DNA from: Pigmentibacter ruber
GTDB taxonomy: Bacteria > Bdellovibrionota_B > Oligoflexia > Silvanigrellales > Silvanigrellaceae
Direction of reading: 5' to 3'
Assembly (NCBI RefSeq): GCF_009792895.1
Contig: NZ_WSSC01000004.1
Coordinates: forward strand, 1 to 64,000
DNA length: 64,000 bases
The first letter of the stretch is position 1, and each line of letters begins with the position of its first letter. Made by a program: the position numbers and the translations under genes. Positions 8,625 through 19,000 of this stretch are shown here, one piece after another. Below the pieces are notes generated by a model. It did not search any database and had not been told where the DNA came from. It saw nothing but the letters and a program-made list of their open reading frames with translations.

Positions 8625-10565
8625 TTATTTTTGGACAATTTTAGCTTCAATTTCTAGCCATAATTCTTCATTATCAAAAAGCTTTTTCTTATTTATTTGC
8701 AGTGTTTTTTCTAACTCGCTCATTTTTTTATAATCACTTGGATCAAGCTGATGCATTTGAAAATCAATTTCTTTTATTTTTTCAGAAATTTCATATATCT
8801 CTAGCTCAATTTTTTCTTTAAATTTTTCTAACTTTTGAATATCTTTTTTACTATCAGTCTCAATATCTTTTGGATTATGAATAGTTTTTGGGTTTTCAAT
8901 AGGTTCATCAATTAATTTTGCCATTTCCATACTTCTATCAGGACTTAAAATATCAGGAAATCCTGAAAGCGGAGCAAGACGTTCGTAGTCTTCAAGTTTT
9001 CCTTCAAATAAAGCAAAACGTCCATCATTGGTCATGGCAAAAACATGTGTACAAATAGAATCAATAAAATTTCTATCATGACTGACAAATAATACTGTTC
9101 CCTCATACTCATCAATTGCATCTGCTAGTATTTCGGCACTTGACATGTCTAAGTGGTTTGTAGGCTCATCAAGCAATAAAAAATTTGCATTTTTTAATAA
9201 CAAACAAGCTAATCCAACTCTACTTTTTTCTCCTCCAGAAAGAACTTTCACATATTTAAAAACATCATCACCACGAAATAAAAAGCTTCCTAAAACACTT
9301 CTTGCTTTTTTCTCACCAATATTATCAGAAACACTTAAAACATTATCTAAAATAGTTTTATTCTCATCTAAAGTGTCTAATTGGTCTTGCGCAAAAAAAG
9401 CTAAAGAAACATTATGACCTAATGTAAATTCTCCTTCTAAAGGATTTATTACATTTGATAATGTTTTAAGAAAGGTTGATTTACCAATTCCGTTTGGTCC
9501 AATAATTGCAATTTTTTGCCCACGTAAAACATTTAATTCTATATGCTTTGAAAGAATTGATTGATAACCTATACTCATTTTTTCAACTTTTAAGACTTCT
9601 TTTCCACTTTGTGTCACCTTAGGCAAGGAAAAAGAAATTTCATCAACAGAATTATCAATATCAAAGCTACCTTCTACTTCCTTCATTCTTTCAAGCATTT
9701 TCATCCGGCTTTGAGCTTGTTTTGCCTTGGAAGCTTTTGCTTTAAATCTATCAACAAAACGTTGAATTTCATCTGCTCGCTTTTTATGACGTTCATAAGC
9801 AGCAGTTTCTAGTTCAAGTCGTTGTTCTCTTTGTTCAAGAAATGAGTCAAAGTTTCCTTTATATGGAGTAAATTTTCCATTGAATAAATGTAATGTTATA
9901 GTTGAGAGCCTATTTAATAAAGCTCTATCATGGGAGACAAAAAGAAGAGTTCCAGCAAAACTTTGCAAAAACTTTTCCACCCAAATAAGACTTGGTAAAT
10001 CTAAATGGTTTGTAGGTTCATCAAGAACTAAAAAATCGGGATCGTTTAAAAACACTTTTGCCAACTCAAGACGCATTCTCCAGCCACCTGAAAGCTGTTT
10101 AGGATTTTTATGTAATTGATTTCCAAGAAATCCTAAACCAACTAAAATTCCTTTTGCTCGTGCTTCAAGGGCATATCCACCAGCTTCACGAAATGAATCT
10201 TCTATTTTTTCAAATTTTTTATGCACATCTTCGTTATAATTATTTTCCATTTCTATCAAGATGAGGTCTAAATCTTGCTTTAGTTTCTTTAATTTTAGGG
10301 CTCCATCCATACATTCTTCTAAAACAGTTTCTTTAGGATTTGGATTAGGTTCTTGTGGTAAATAACCTAAATTCATTTTTGCTGGTTTTAGAATTTGTCC
10401 ATCGTCTGGCTCTTCAATACTACATAGAATATTTAGCAATGTTGATTTTCCAGCCCCATTTGGTCCAACTAAAGCAATTCGCTCCCCTTCAGGAAAGTGA
10501 TATGAAGACTGACTAAATAATATTTTACTGCCATAAGCTTTACTTAAGTTTTCTATTCGAATCAT
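8625..10565 (-). CDS. ABC-F family ATPase (Uup/YheS-like)
   Basis: This is a soluble protein with two ABC ATPase domains in one chain and no membrane part. The first has Walker A GPNGAGKST at 34-42, signature LSGGW at 158-162 and DEPTNHLD at 182-189. The second Walker A, GPNGIGKST, is at 356-364, and a second LSGGEKSR and DEPTNHLD follow. The linker (about 255-300) has the Arg/Lys-rich AKASKAKQAQSR segment that contacts tRNA in ABC-F factors. A charged coiled-coil tail covers about 575-646, as in Uup. At 646 residues it fits YheS or Uup; I do not choose between them. It should act on stalled or nascent ribosomes. Its start follows the hydrolase stop by four bases. Confidence 0.93.
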   Translation of the reverse strand: MIRIENLSKAYGSKILFSQSSYHFPEGERIALVGPNGAGKSTLLNILCSIEEPDDGQILKPAKMNLGYLPQEPNPNPKETVLEECMDGALKLKKLKQDLDLILIEMENNYNEDVHKKFEKIEDSFREAGGYALEARAKGILVGLGFLGNQLHKNPKQLSGGWRMRLELAKVFLNDPDFLVLDEPTNHLDLPSLIWVEKFLQSFAGTLLFVSHDRALLNRLSTITLHLFNGKFTPYKGNFDSFLEQREQRLELETAAYERHKKRADEIQRFVDRFKAKASKAKQAQSRMKMLERMKEVEGSFDIDNSVDEISFSLPKVTQSGKEVLKVEKMSIGYQSILSKHIELNVLRGQKIAIIGPNGIGKSTFLKTLSNVINPLEGEFTLGHNVSLAFFAQDQLDTLDENKTILDNVLSVSDNIGEKKARSVLGSFLFRGDDVFKYVKVLSGGEKSRVGLACLLLKNANFLLLDEPTNHLDMSSAEILADAIDEYEGTVLFVSHDRNFIDSICTHVFAMTNDGRFALFEGKLEDYERLAPLSGFPDILSPDRSMEMAKLIDEPIENPKTIHNPKDIETDSKKDIQKLEKFKEKIELEIYEISEKIKEIDFQMHQLDPSDYKKMSELEKTLQINKKKLFDNEELWLEIEAKIVQK

Positions 10566-10569
10566 TTTA

Positions 10570-11466
10570 TTATTCCAATTTTAGTTCATACTTTCTTTGG
10601 GTCCAATGAAGTAAATCTGCTAATGCTTCGTTCCGTATTGGATCAATTTCATTAAAAATTTCATGCCCAGCTCCTTGCAACACTCTTAAAGAACTATCAT
10701 TATGCGAAAAATAAGGCACGCATTTTTTAGTTACATCAACTTTTACTAATTTGTCATCCTCTGCTGCAACTATTGTAACAGGAGCACTAATTAATCGAAT
10801 TGCTTGAATTATTTTTTTTTCTTCCACAGCACATAAAAATGTATTCCCCATTCGTGCTGTTATTGTAGTTAGTCGCAGAGTATCCTCTTCTGCTGCAATA
10901 TTATTTTCAGGATTATTCGATAGGTCTTCTGAAGGAATACCTATAGGAGCTGTTAATTGCGGTAAATATTTCGCCACACTGTTAGCAAGAAATTTTTTCC
11001 ATCCTGGAATTGATTTTTTTATTCCATAACAAGGTGAACTTAAAAATACAGGTGGACAAGAATCTGCAAGATGGGCAGCAGCATAAGTAACAAGAAGTGA
11101 GCCAAAACTATGCCCCATTAATCCAAAAAAAGAATCTTTTTGTTTTGTTAATCCAAGTAATTGTTTCACATGATTGGTCATAAAAATAACATCAAGAACC
11201 ATAGCGTGTAAATTTTCAGCGTCACCCCGTTTGGGACCTGACTTTCCGTGCCCTCTTATGTCAAAGATTGCAAAGGCAAGATTTTGTGAACAAATAGCTT
11301 TTGCAACATGTTCATATCTGCCGCTGTGCTCTCCAAATCCATGCACGGCAAGAACAACACCAGCCAATTTTGACTCAGAAAAAGTGTTTTTTGACGGAGT
11401 ATAAACTCTAAAAAATAACTCATTTCCATCGAAACTTTTTATGTTTTCAGCACGTTCTTGAAACAT
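10570..11466 (-). CDS. alpha/beta hydrolase (monoacylglycerol lipase-like, Hydrolase_4)
   Basis: The 298-residue protein has the alpha/beta-hydrolase pattern of the serine aminopeptidase S33/monoglyceride lipase group. It has an HGFGEHSGRY oxyanion loop at 42-51, FDIRGHGKSG at 68-77, and the nucleophile elbow GHSFGS with Ser120. An acidic residue lies at AEDDK (Asp237 or Asp238), and the catalytic His is in GAGHE (His268). It should hydrolyse an ester, possibly of a lipid; the substrate cannot be read from sequence. There is no signal peptide. It is the first gene of a pair with the ABC-F gene and is divergent from flgG. Confidence 0.87.
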   Translation of the reverse strand: MFQERAENIKSFDGNELFFRVYTPSKNTFSESKLAGVVLAVHGFGEHSGRYEHVAKAICSQNLAFAIFDIRGHGKSGPKRGDAENLHAMVLDVIFMTNHVKQLLGLTKQKDSFFGLMGHSFGSLLVTYAAAHLADSCPPVFLSSPCYGIKKSIPGWKKFLANSVAKYLPQLTAPIGIPSEDLSNNPENNIAAEEDTLRLTTITARMGNTFLCAVEEKKIIQAIRLISAPVTIVAAEDDKLVKVDVTKKCVPYFSHNDSSLRVLQGAGHEIFNEIDPIRNEALADLLHWTQRKYELKLE

Positions 11467-11601
11467 TTGTAATTACCCCTTGCTTCAAAATTTCCTATAG
11501 ATTTTTAGATAGCTGCAATGTTTTCACACAACTTTTCTTCCAAAACAATTTATCCTACAAAAAGAATTTAATTCTTCTTTGGATGCTCAAAAGGAGGTCA
11601 T

Positions 11602-12387
11602 ATGCTTCGGAGTTTAAATACAGCTGCAACTGGTATGGATTCCCAGCAACGTCTCATCGATACTCTCTCGAACAATATGGCTAACGTGAACACAATAGGT
11701 TTTAAAGCAAGTAAGGCCTATTTTCATGATTTACTTTATCAAAATATCAGAGCACCTGGCCTACAAACGACAACAGGAGTTATTGCACCGAGTGGTATCC
11801 AAATTGGGAATGGTTCTAAAATTGTTTCTGTAGAAAAGTCTTTTGATGAGGGTGCTATAAAAATCACAAACAAAGACACAGATATGGCCATCATGGGAAA
11901 AGGTTTTTTTCGCATCCAATTGCCTGATGGCACAATTGGATATACTCGGGACGGAACTTTTAGACGCAGTGCAGATGGAAGAATTGTGACTTCAGAAGGA
12001 CTACCACTCATTCCAGAAATTGTGATTCCACCAAATACTTTGCATTTAACTATTGGATTAGATGGTTTAGTTTCTGCAAAAGTAAGTGGAGAACAAGAGC
12101 CAAGAAATTTAGGACAAATTTTATTAGCAAATTTTATTAATCCAGCCGGTTTAAATTCTATGGGGAGAAACTTGTATACAGTAACTCCATCTTCAGGGGA
12201 ACCAATAGTGGCAATTCCTGGTGAAAATGGAATTGGAAATATTGATCAAGGCGAACTTGAAACAAGCAACGTAAATATAGTTGAAGAAATGGTTCAACTT
12301 ATTGTTGGACAAAGAGCATATGAATTAAATAGTAAAGTTATTAAGACTGGCGATGAAATGCTCTCTTCTACAAATCAAATGAAGTAA
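11602..12387 (+). CDS. flgG: flagellar distal rod protein FlgG
   Basis: FlgG builds the distal rod that joins the basal body to the hook. The N-terminal rod signature (MLRSLNTAATGMDSQQ, then LSNNMANVNTIGFK) and the C-terminal block ending in VNIVEEMVQLIVGQRAYELNSK are both typical, and the 261-residue length is the family norm. A perfect AGGAGG precedes the ATG. It opens a tight operon followed by flgA, flgH-like, flgI and flgJ. No sigma-28 or sigma-54 promoter could be picked out in the 135-base gap upstream. Confidence 0.97.
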   Translation: MLRSLNTAATGMDSQQRLIDTLSNNMANVNTIGFKASKAYFHDLLYQNIRAPGLQTTTGVIAPSGIQIGNGSKIVSVEKSFDEGAIKITNKDTDMAIMGKGFFRIQLPDGTIGYTRDGTFRRSADGRIVTSEGLPLIPEIVIPPNTLHLTIGLDGLVSAKVSGEQEPRNLGQILLANFINPAGLNSMGRNLYTVTPSSGEPIVAIPGENGIGNIDQGELETSNVNIVEEMVQLIVGQRAYELNSKVIKTGDEMLSSTNQMK

Positions 12388-12399
12388 TGGATAGTTAAT

Positions 12400-13194
12400 A
12401 TGTTGTCTGTACCTCCTACAATATATTTAGAATATAAAAACCTTGCCAAAACAGACAATATTGCTGAAATACAAAAAGATCTCATTGTGCAATTTATAAA
12501 AATATTAAAAAAAGATGACAATATAATAATTGAAAACTCAACTCGTCAAAAGTTAGGTAATGAAAAAGATATAAATTATATTGCGCGGTGTATCCAATGT
12601 AACATAGAAATTGGGCATGAATATGAAATAAATGCTTCATCAATTCATAAAACGAAAAATACCTTTATTAATCAATACGTTTTTGATATTCGAAACGAAA
12701 AAAATCAAAAAACATCTTGGCAACTTGAATTAGCTGAAAAAAAACTTATATATTATATTTCCGCAAAAAATAATTTATTGCCAAATTATATTCTTACAGA
12801 AAAAGATATTGAAATTTCTTCTTGTTATACTGATGAATTAAAGTGCAGTCCAAAAAATTATTTCTCAAATAAATTGGATGCACAATCAAATCTCAATAAA
12901 GTAACAAACAAAAGAACAAATAATACAATTAGACAAGGAAAAGAAATAGATATACTAACTTTATCCCAGGAAATTCTGGTTCATTCAGGAGAAAAAATAA
13001 AAATTATATATTCTCCAACAGATAACCTAACTATTCAGACCTATGGAAAATCTTTAACTAATGGTGGACTTGGCGAGACTATTCGTGTTCAAATAAATAA
13101 CTGGTTTGACAATAGTTCAGTTTTACATCCCACTGGAATTATTGAAGGAACAGTAGTCGCTCCGGGTGAGGTTAAATATGCAGTCAAACAATAA
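12400..13194 (+). CDS. flgA: flagellar P-ring assembly chaperone FlgA
   Basis: The C-terminal half has the FlgA/SAF layout: a repeated strand-loop region, then GGLGETIRVQINN and a final NSSVLHPTGIIEGTVVAPGEV segment like the family's G(V)V-V-P-G end. FlgA helps FlgI polymerise around the rod in the periplasm. The 264-residue reading frame starts 12 bases after flgG, but its first 30 residues (from MLSVPPTIYLEYKN) do not form a recognisable Sec signal, which is unusual for a periplasmic chaperone. No in-frame upstream start was found. The position between flgG and flgI-type genes supports the assignment. Confidence 0.85.
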   Translation: MLSVPPTIYLEYKNLAKTDNIAEIQKDLIVQFIKILKKDDNIIIENSTRQKLGNEKDINYIARCIQCNIEIGHEYEINASSIHKTKNTFINQYVFDIRNEKNQKTSWQLELAEKKLIYYISAKNNLLPNYILTEKDIEISSCYTDELKCSPKNYFSNKLDAQSNLNKVTNKRTNNTIRQGKEIDILTLSQEILVHSGEKIKIIYSPTDNLTIQTYGKSLTNGGLGETIRVQINNWFDNSSVLHPTGIIEGTVVAPGEVKYAVKQ

Positions 13195-14440
13195 ATATAA
13201 TAAATACCAACATATTTTTGATGAAATTAATTTACGAGATGAAGATGGTTATGTTGAGTCCAATTTAAACAAAATTTTTAATGAGTTACAAACTAAGCCG
13301 CATAAATATGCCGCTAAAACAAAACAACAAAAAAAAGATATATGGTTTACAACAGTAGATAAATACTTAAATTCAATAGAGTATGCAATTGATAAGGGTA
13401 ACAGCACAACAAAAAAAATGTCGCATGCACTCGATAATATTCCTGAACCTACATCTAAAAAATTTGTTGTCAGATTTACAATACTTTTTGTAGTACTTGC
13501 TTTGATTATTTTTTTTGCGAGCTGCACAAAGGCATCAGCACAAATTATTCCATCAACCCAAGACTTGCCATTGCCTCTTTCCAAAGCTGTTGAACTTAAT
13601 AATCAGAAAAATCAGTTACCCCAAGAAAAGGAACAAGAGCGTTTCTTTATAAAACGAGAAAAGTTACAAATAAACATGAAAGAGCCAGGATCAACAACTG
13701 GAAGTATATGGGCAGATTCTAGCCAACCGAAATCTCTTGCAACTGAATATCAACCAACTCGCACTGGAGAAGTGGTTACAGTTAATATTCCTGAAGATTT
13801 ACAATTTAAACCACAAGAACAAATGGGAAACAGTAGTTCTAATCAAAAATATGATCCTATAAAAGCTTTAAAATTTGAAATAGTGGGATTTGAACCAGGA
13901 GGAGATGTCTTTCTGCGTGGAACAAAAAATTATGTCAGCGAATCTGGTGAACAAAAAAATATAATGATTATGGCAAAAATACCCCAAAGAAATTTAAATA
14001 AATTTGAAATTGATGCCAAGGATCTTACCCAAGTAGCAGTCACTAGCAATAATAACGGAATGGTATCTGAATATGCTGCGGCAGGCTGGGATTTAACAGC
14101 TTCTCGACAATTATCTGGGTATGCTCCTGACTTAAATGCGGGCATTGCAGCTCTAGATGGACAAAAAAAGGAATTGGAAGTTCAGCAAAAAGCATTAAAA
14201 GATCAACAAAAATCATTAACAGAAGAAGCTGATAGATTAAAGAAAGATCGCAATAGATTAAATGCTGAAACAGCTCAAGCTAGACAATTACTAGATTCAG
14301 CGACAATCATGGACCCACCTGAAGAAGATGGAAATGGAAAAGATAAGAAAGGTAATGGCGGGAATAATAAGCAAAATGCAAATAGTGGAAATTCAGGAAA
14401 TAATAAAAATGCTTCAGCACAAGGAAATGCTAAAAAATAA
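13178..14440 (+). CDS. flgH: FlgH-like L-ring protein with extra N- and C-terminal regions
   Basis: Residues about 170-320 match FlgH: GSIWADSSQPKSLATEYQPTRTG and GEVVTVNIPE correspond to the GSLW and vGDIVTV blocks, and a later MAKIPQRNLNKFEID to SEYAAAGWDL region matches the end of the L-ring domain. About 95 residues of soluble sequence precede a hydrophobic segment (about 98-115) that ends in FASC, a lipobox-like motif with Cys116. After the FlgH part come a coiled coil (about 325-372) and a Gly/Asn/Lys-rich tail (375-420). Normal FlgH is about 230 residues with its lipobox near residue 20. ATG 13178 is preferred over GTG 13166 because GAGG lies six bases before it. It overlaps flgA by 17 bases. 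Confidence 0.75.
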   Translation: MQSNNKYNKYQHIFDEINLRDEDGYVESNLNKIFNELQTKPHKYAAKTKQQKKDIWFTTVDKYLNSIEYAIDKGNSTTKKMSHALDNIPEPTSKKFVVRFTILFVVLALIIFFASCTKASAQIIPSTQDLPLPLSKAVELNNQKNQLPQEKEQERFFIKREKLQINMKEPGSTTGSIWADSSQPKSLATEYQPTRTGEVVTVNIPEDLQFKPQEQMGNSSSNQKYDPIKALKFEIVGFEPGGDVFLRGTKNYVSESGEQKNIMIMAKIPQRNLNKFEIDAKDLTQVAVTSNNNGMVSEYAAAGWDLTASRQLSGYAPDLNAGIAALDGQKKELEVQQKALKDQQKSLTEEADRLKKDRNRLNAETAQARQLLDSATIMDPPEEDGNGKDKKGNGGNNKQNANSGNSGNNKNASAQGNAKK

Positions 14441-14461
14441 TGGATAAAATTGGAGGTTTAC

Positions 14462-15538
14462 TTGTTAAAAATATTAAAAATAAAAATTTTTATCAGCACA
14501 CTTCTTTTTGTAACATTATCTTTCAAAAGTTTTTTCTGCATTGCTCAAGAAAAAGAAGCAGGGATTAGAATCAAAGATTTAGTTGAAATTCGGGGAGTTC
14601 GTGGGAATTCTCTTACAGGTTTAGGACTAGTTGTTGGCCTACAAGGAACAGGTGACAGTAAAGCTAGCGTTGCTACTAATAAAGCAGCTGCTTCTGTATT
14701 AAATAGGCTAGGTATGAGTGTAACGGCAAATGAGGTCATTACAAAAAACACTGCAGTTGTTGCTGTTACTGCAACACTCCCACCTTTTGCAAGAATTGGT
14801 GATAAAATTGATGTTCGAATTTCTAGTATTGGAGACAGTAGCAGTTTAGAAGGTGGGACCTTATTATTAACAACGCTAACCGCAGCTGATGGACAAATTT
14901 ACGCTACAGCACAAGGTAGCATCACTCAGGGCACAGCAATGGCAGGAAACGAAGGTGGTGCAGGACAACCTGCAAAAAGCTCAGCTCCTAAAACAGTTTC
15001 TCTTGCTTTGAATGGAATAGTTGAAAAAGAATTTCCTGCAACTTTTATTAATAACAATAAAATAGAATTAAGTTTAATTAATGCTGATTTTACAACTGCT
15101 AGTAGAATAGCAAAAGTTTTAAATGATTATTTTAATGATTTTATAGCAGACCCAGTGAATAGCGGATTAATTTCTGTTAAGTTACCTAGAACCGTTGCGA
15201 GAAATAATCCCAGCTTTAATCCTGTCACTTTTGTCGCTGTTCTTGAACAATTGAAAGTTGTTCCTGATTCTATCGCACAAATTGTAATTAATGAAAGAAC
15301 CGGAACAATTATAGCTGGAAATAATGTTATTTTAGAACCTGTTGCAATTAGTCATGGAAGGCTAGAAATTATTGTAGGAAAAAAATCAAGCAAAGTTGCT
15401 GATCTGCCTTTAAGTACAACTGTTGCTGAATTAGTGAGAGCCTTAAACACCTTAGGTGCGGGCCCCAAAGATGTTGTTTCTATTCTTCAGACTTTAGAAA
15501 GTGCCAAGTCATTAAGAGCTAAAATTAAGATCTTATAA
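14462..15538 (+). CDS. flgI: flagellar P-ring protein FlgI
   Basis: FlgI forms the ring around the rod in the peptidoglycan layer. After a Sec signal (about residues 1-25, ending near SFKSFFCIAQ) the mature start has the family block GIRIKDLVEIRGVRGNSLTGLGLVVGL (split here as GIRIKDLVEI and GVRGNSLTGLGLVVGLQGTG). The protein then continues colinearly to the C-terminal LVRALNTLGAGPKDVVSIL segment. TTG at 14462 is preferred because GGAGG at 14452-14456 lies five bases before it; an in-frame TTG at 14450 would have no such site. Length of about 358 is normal. It sits 21 bases after the flgH-like gene. Confidence 0.95.
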   Translation: MLKILKIKIFISTLLFVTLSFKSFFCIAQEKEAGIRIKDLVEIRGVRGNSLTGLGLVVGLQGTGDSKASVATNKAAASVLNRLGMSVTANEVITKNTAVVAVTATLPPFARIGDKIDVRISSIGDSSSLEGGTLLLTTLTAADGQIYATAQGSITQGTAMAGNEGGAGQPAKSSAPKTVSLALNGIVEKEFPATFINNNKIELSLINADFTTASRIAKVLNDYFNDFIADPVNSGLISVKLPRTVARNNPSFNPVTFVAVLEQLKVVPDSIAQIVINERTGTIIAGNNVILEPVAISHGRLEIIVGKKSSKVADLPLSTTVAELVRALNTLGAGPKDVVSILQTLESAKSLRAKIKIL

Positions 15539-15549
15539 AGGAATGAGTT

Positions 15550-16032
15550 ATGCGGATTAATCTAATGGATTCTGCAACAAAATATAATGCAAATGAGTTA
15601 CCTGCCAGTGAATTCAATAAAAATATTGAAAAACCACTTTCAGAATTTGAAAAAAAAAGAATTGAAAAATTAAAAGAAGCAGAAAATGTCGCAAAGGAGT
15701 TTGAAGGCATTTATTTAGATATGATGATTAAAAGCATGCGCCAAACAGCAAAACCTGAAGATGAAAGTAACGCTCATGATATCTTTCAAAGCATGTTAGA
15801 TGGAGAATATTCTAAACTTATGGCTGATTCACAAAACTTTGGGATTCGCGATCTCGTTTTAAATTGGATGAAAGAAAATGACCCTATGCTAAACCCAAAT
15901 TTAAAAACACTGAATTCAAAATCTTTAGAAAATGAAATGAAAACTACTCGCAATACAATGAATGAAATAAAAAATAACAACTATTTAAATAAATTTGCTT
16001 TAGATCAATACAAAATTGAATTAAATAAATAA
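15550..16032 (+). CDS. flgJ: rod-binding protein (FlgJ N-terminal domain only)
   Basis: The central block AKEFEGIYLDMMIKSMRQT followed by IFQSMLDGEYSKLMADSQNFG matches the rod-binding domain of FlgJ, which caps the growing rod. The glucosaminidase domain found at the C-terminus of enterobacterial FlgJ is absent, and 160 residues is the size of the single-domain form found in many other proteobacteria. A separate enzyme must then open the peptidoglycan. AAGGA precedes the start ATG, 12 bases after flgI. It closes the operon, and the convergent lipoprotein gene begins its 3' end six bases later. Confidence 0.9.
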   Translation: MRINLMDSATKYNANELPASEFNKNIEKPLSEFEKKRIEKLKEAENVAKEFEGIYLDMMIKSMRQTAKPEDESNAHDIFQSMLDGEYSKLMADSQNFGIRDLVLNWMKENDPMLNPNLKTLNSKSLENEMKTTRNTMNEIKNNNYLNKFALDQYKIELNK

Positions 16033-16038
16033 TATTTC

Positions 16039-19000
16039 TTAATTGGCAATATAGTATCCATTGGAAGATGTAATAAATCCAGATAAGTTTAAATTTTCAG
16101 TTTTCAATAAAAAATCAATATTTTCAAGTTCTGTATTAGATGTTTCGTCTAATTTTATTGCTATCTCTGTAAAAGAATTGCCAAAATCTTTGGAAACAAA
16201 TACTTTTTGAGTAGTGACTACAAATAATGAATTTCCTACAATTTTGGTAGATTTTATTGAGTATTCTGAAAATTTTGTAATTATTTTTTTATTAGAAAAA
16301 TTGTGGATATGTAACCCTCTATTTGTGCCAATGAATAATTTTTTTTCAGTAAAATCCAATGCTGAAATTTTCAATCCATTTAAATTTAAAGATAAATTGT
16401 TAAATTTAATTAAATCTTTTGTAAAATAAACTTCATTATTTATTGTAAAATAAACTTTATTTAAATTTGCAGAAAAAATTTCAAAAGAAAAATCATAATT
16501 TTTTACAAAATTTCCATTTACAAATTTAAAAATGCTACTTCTACTTTTTCCATATAATTCATTATCAAAGATAAAAAATTTCTCTAATGAATAATTATTG
16601 TAACTTATTTTTTCTAACTGCGAATTTGATAGATTTTCTCTGTAAATATAATTACTAGATAGAAAATACATATTCCCTTCATAAAAAATACCATCAATAA
16701 ATTTATTTTGATCAGATGAATTAAAAACATGGAGAAGATTAGAATTCGAAAGACTTAAACACTTTTTCTTTCTAATTTCATTATCCGATAAAATATAATA
16801 AGTGTCATTTCCTTCAATTAGTTTAATTAATTTTTTATTATTTTTAATAAATCTATTAAAATTCAAATCTTCATTTAAAGATGATAAAAAAAGCTCTCCA
16901 TTTTGTGTAAGATAGGAAAATTGAAAAAAACCTTCTAAATTATCTATAGTATTATCTCTAAAAAAATTAATTTTTTTGAATAAACCATTAAAATTTTTTG
17001 CAGAAGCATATAAACCATTATCTGTACTAAACAACACATAATTATTGTAGTAATATATATTTTTTAAATTAATATTTACTGGGATATTTAATGAAATTTT
17101 TTTAAACTTAATACCAAAATTTATACCATTTTTTTGAATATCTTGAATTTCATCAGCGTAATAAAGAGATTTATCAGTCAATAAAAATATTTTATTTCCA
17201 AGATTTTTAACAGATTTTATTTTCTCTGTAGAAGGAATTTTCATATCTAACTGATTTAAATAATTTATAACTCCTAATGATAAAGAATTATCTGGATTAA
17301 AAGTACCTATAAAAATATTTTCATCACCATAAATAAACAATTTTCTATTCACATTTTCTAAACCAACCATTGAATAGTTTGAAAATTTATTTTGTAAATA
17401 AAAATTTAGTTTCTCCCCAATTTTAGAACAATATAATCCTCTTGAAATAACATTACTTCTAATTAGCAGACAAATATTATTATTTACTTCAGTTAATGCT
17501 ATAACATTATTTTCATCAAAACTAATTTCATTATTATTTTCAGCAAAAATAGAGATAGGCCTTTTTTTAAATTCATCTTTTCCAAAATTCTTAGCAACAA
17601 ATAGCCCTTTTTCTTGGCCTGATTTCAATACATAAATTTCATCTTTTGCCTTAAATACTTTAAGTACAGAATTCATTTCAAACTTTTTCGGATAAAATGT
17701 ATTTAAATACTGAAAACCTTTGTTTGTGGCTGCAATAATGTCATCTTGAGTAACTAAAACTCCTAAAAAACTTGATGCCCCCGTAGGATCCTTTTTGAAA
17801 AGAGGTGTTACTTCACTATTTAAACTGAATTTTTTTGTATATATCCCATTTTCTTTTGTACAATTTATCCTATTTTCTTTTTTATAATTATCAACAAAAC
17901 ACATTGCAGCAATATACAAAGAGTCATCAAATAGTTTCATATCATAAATATCATTATTCTTAAAAGAAATATCCTCAACAAATCCATCCAAAAGAGCTTT
18001 TTCATAATCATCTTCAATAGCCGTCGATTTTGAGAAAAACAAACCCGAATTTGTTCCTAACACTACTCTTCCTGCATATGTGTACAAACTTTTTATTTCG
18101 TTTTGCGGAATATTCCTTCCAACTATCGGAATATCCGTTGCTATTTGAATAAAATTTTGACCGCTATCCTTAGAATAATATATATTTTTTCCTCGCACGG
18201 CGAATATATTATTTTTATCCACAAATATATCTTGAAAAATTAAGTGATTACTTCCATTTATTTTAACAGGAATTCTCTCTAAAAAATCAATATTATTGTT
18301 GTCTCTCTTAATAGTAAAAATCCCATTTTGTTTTGTTGCTAAATAAACACTACTACCATTACTAGCCAAACCAACAAAATCATCCACACTTACTAATGAA
18401 TTATTAATATTAAGTTGTTTTTCATTTTTTCTAAATATCAAAGATGAGTTATTTAAATCAGCAACGTACAATCCACCTTTTTTTCTTTCTTGGCTATCAG
18501 TAAATGCAATTACATAAATTTTATCTTTATGAACTATAAGATCTCTAATTTCTATTCCTCTCGGAATACCTATGACTGCTCTAAAAATTCCATTCACTCC
18601 TTCTTTTGATACATATAAAGATTCTTCATTTTCACTATTTACAGCTACAAAAATTAAATTTTCATGTTTAAAAATCCTAAAAATTGATAAGTCATTAAAA
18701 AACTCTGACTTAGATACATTATTTAAATTATACTCCAAAGATAATTTGAAATCTTTATTAAATTCTTTTGTTTCTGCTTCTACATGCGGATATTTAAAAT
18801 CTACTGCAAAAGAAAAATTCCTATTTGAAATACTTGTTTGAGGTAAAAATAATTTTGCTTTACACGTTTCATTTACCTGTAATATTCTATTTAAGCAATT
18901 TTCATCGAAAATAAATTCATTCTGAAAATTTTCTATCATTACTGGTGCAGTTCCATTATTCTTTAATTCTATTGTGTCTGAGTAAAATTGGTTAATATTA

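Noticed and set aside
8880-10119. Plus-strand open frames inside the ABC-F gene
   Set aside because: They are antisense to the conserved ATPase motifs and lack start sites.
11467-11601. Sigma-28 or sigma-54 promoter before flgG
   Set aside because: Neither TAAA-N15-GCCGATAA nor TGGCAC-N5-TTGC is present in recognisable form.
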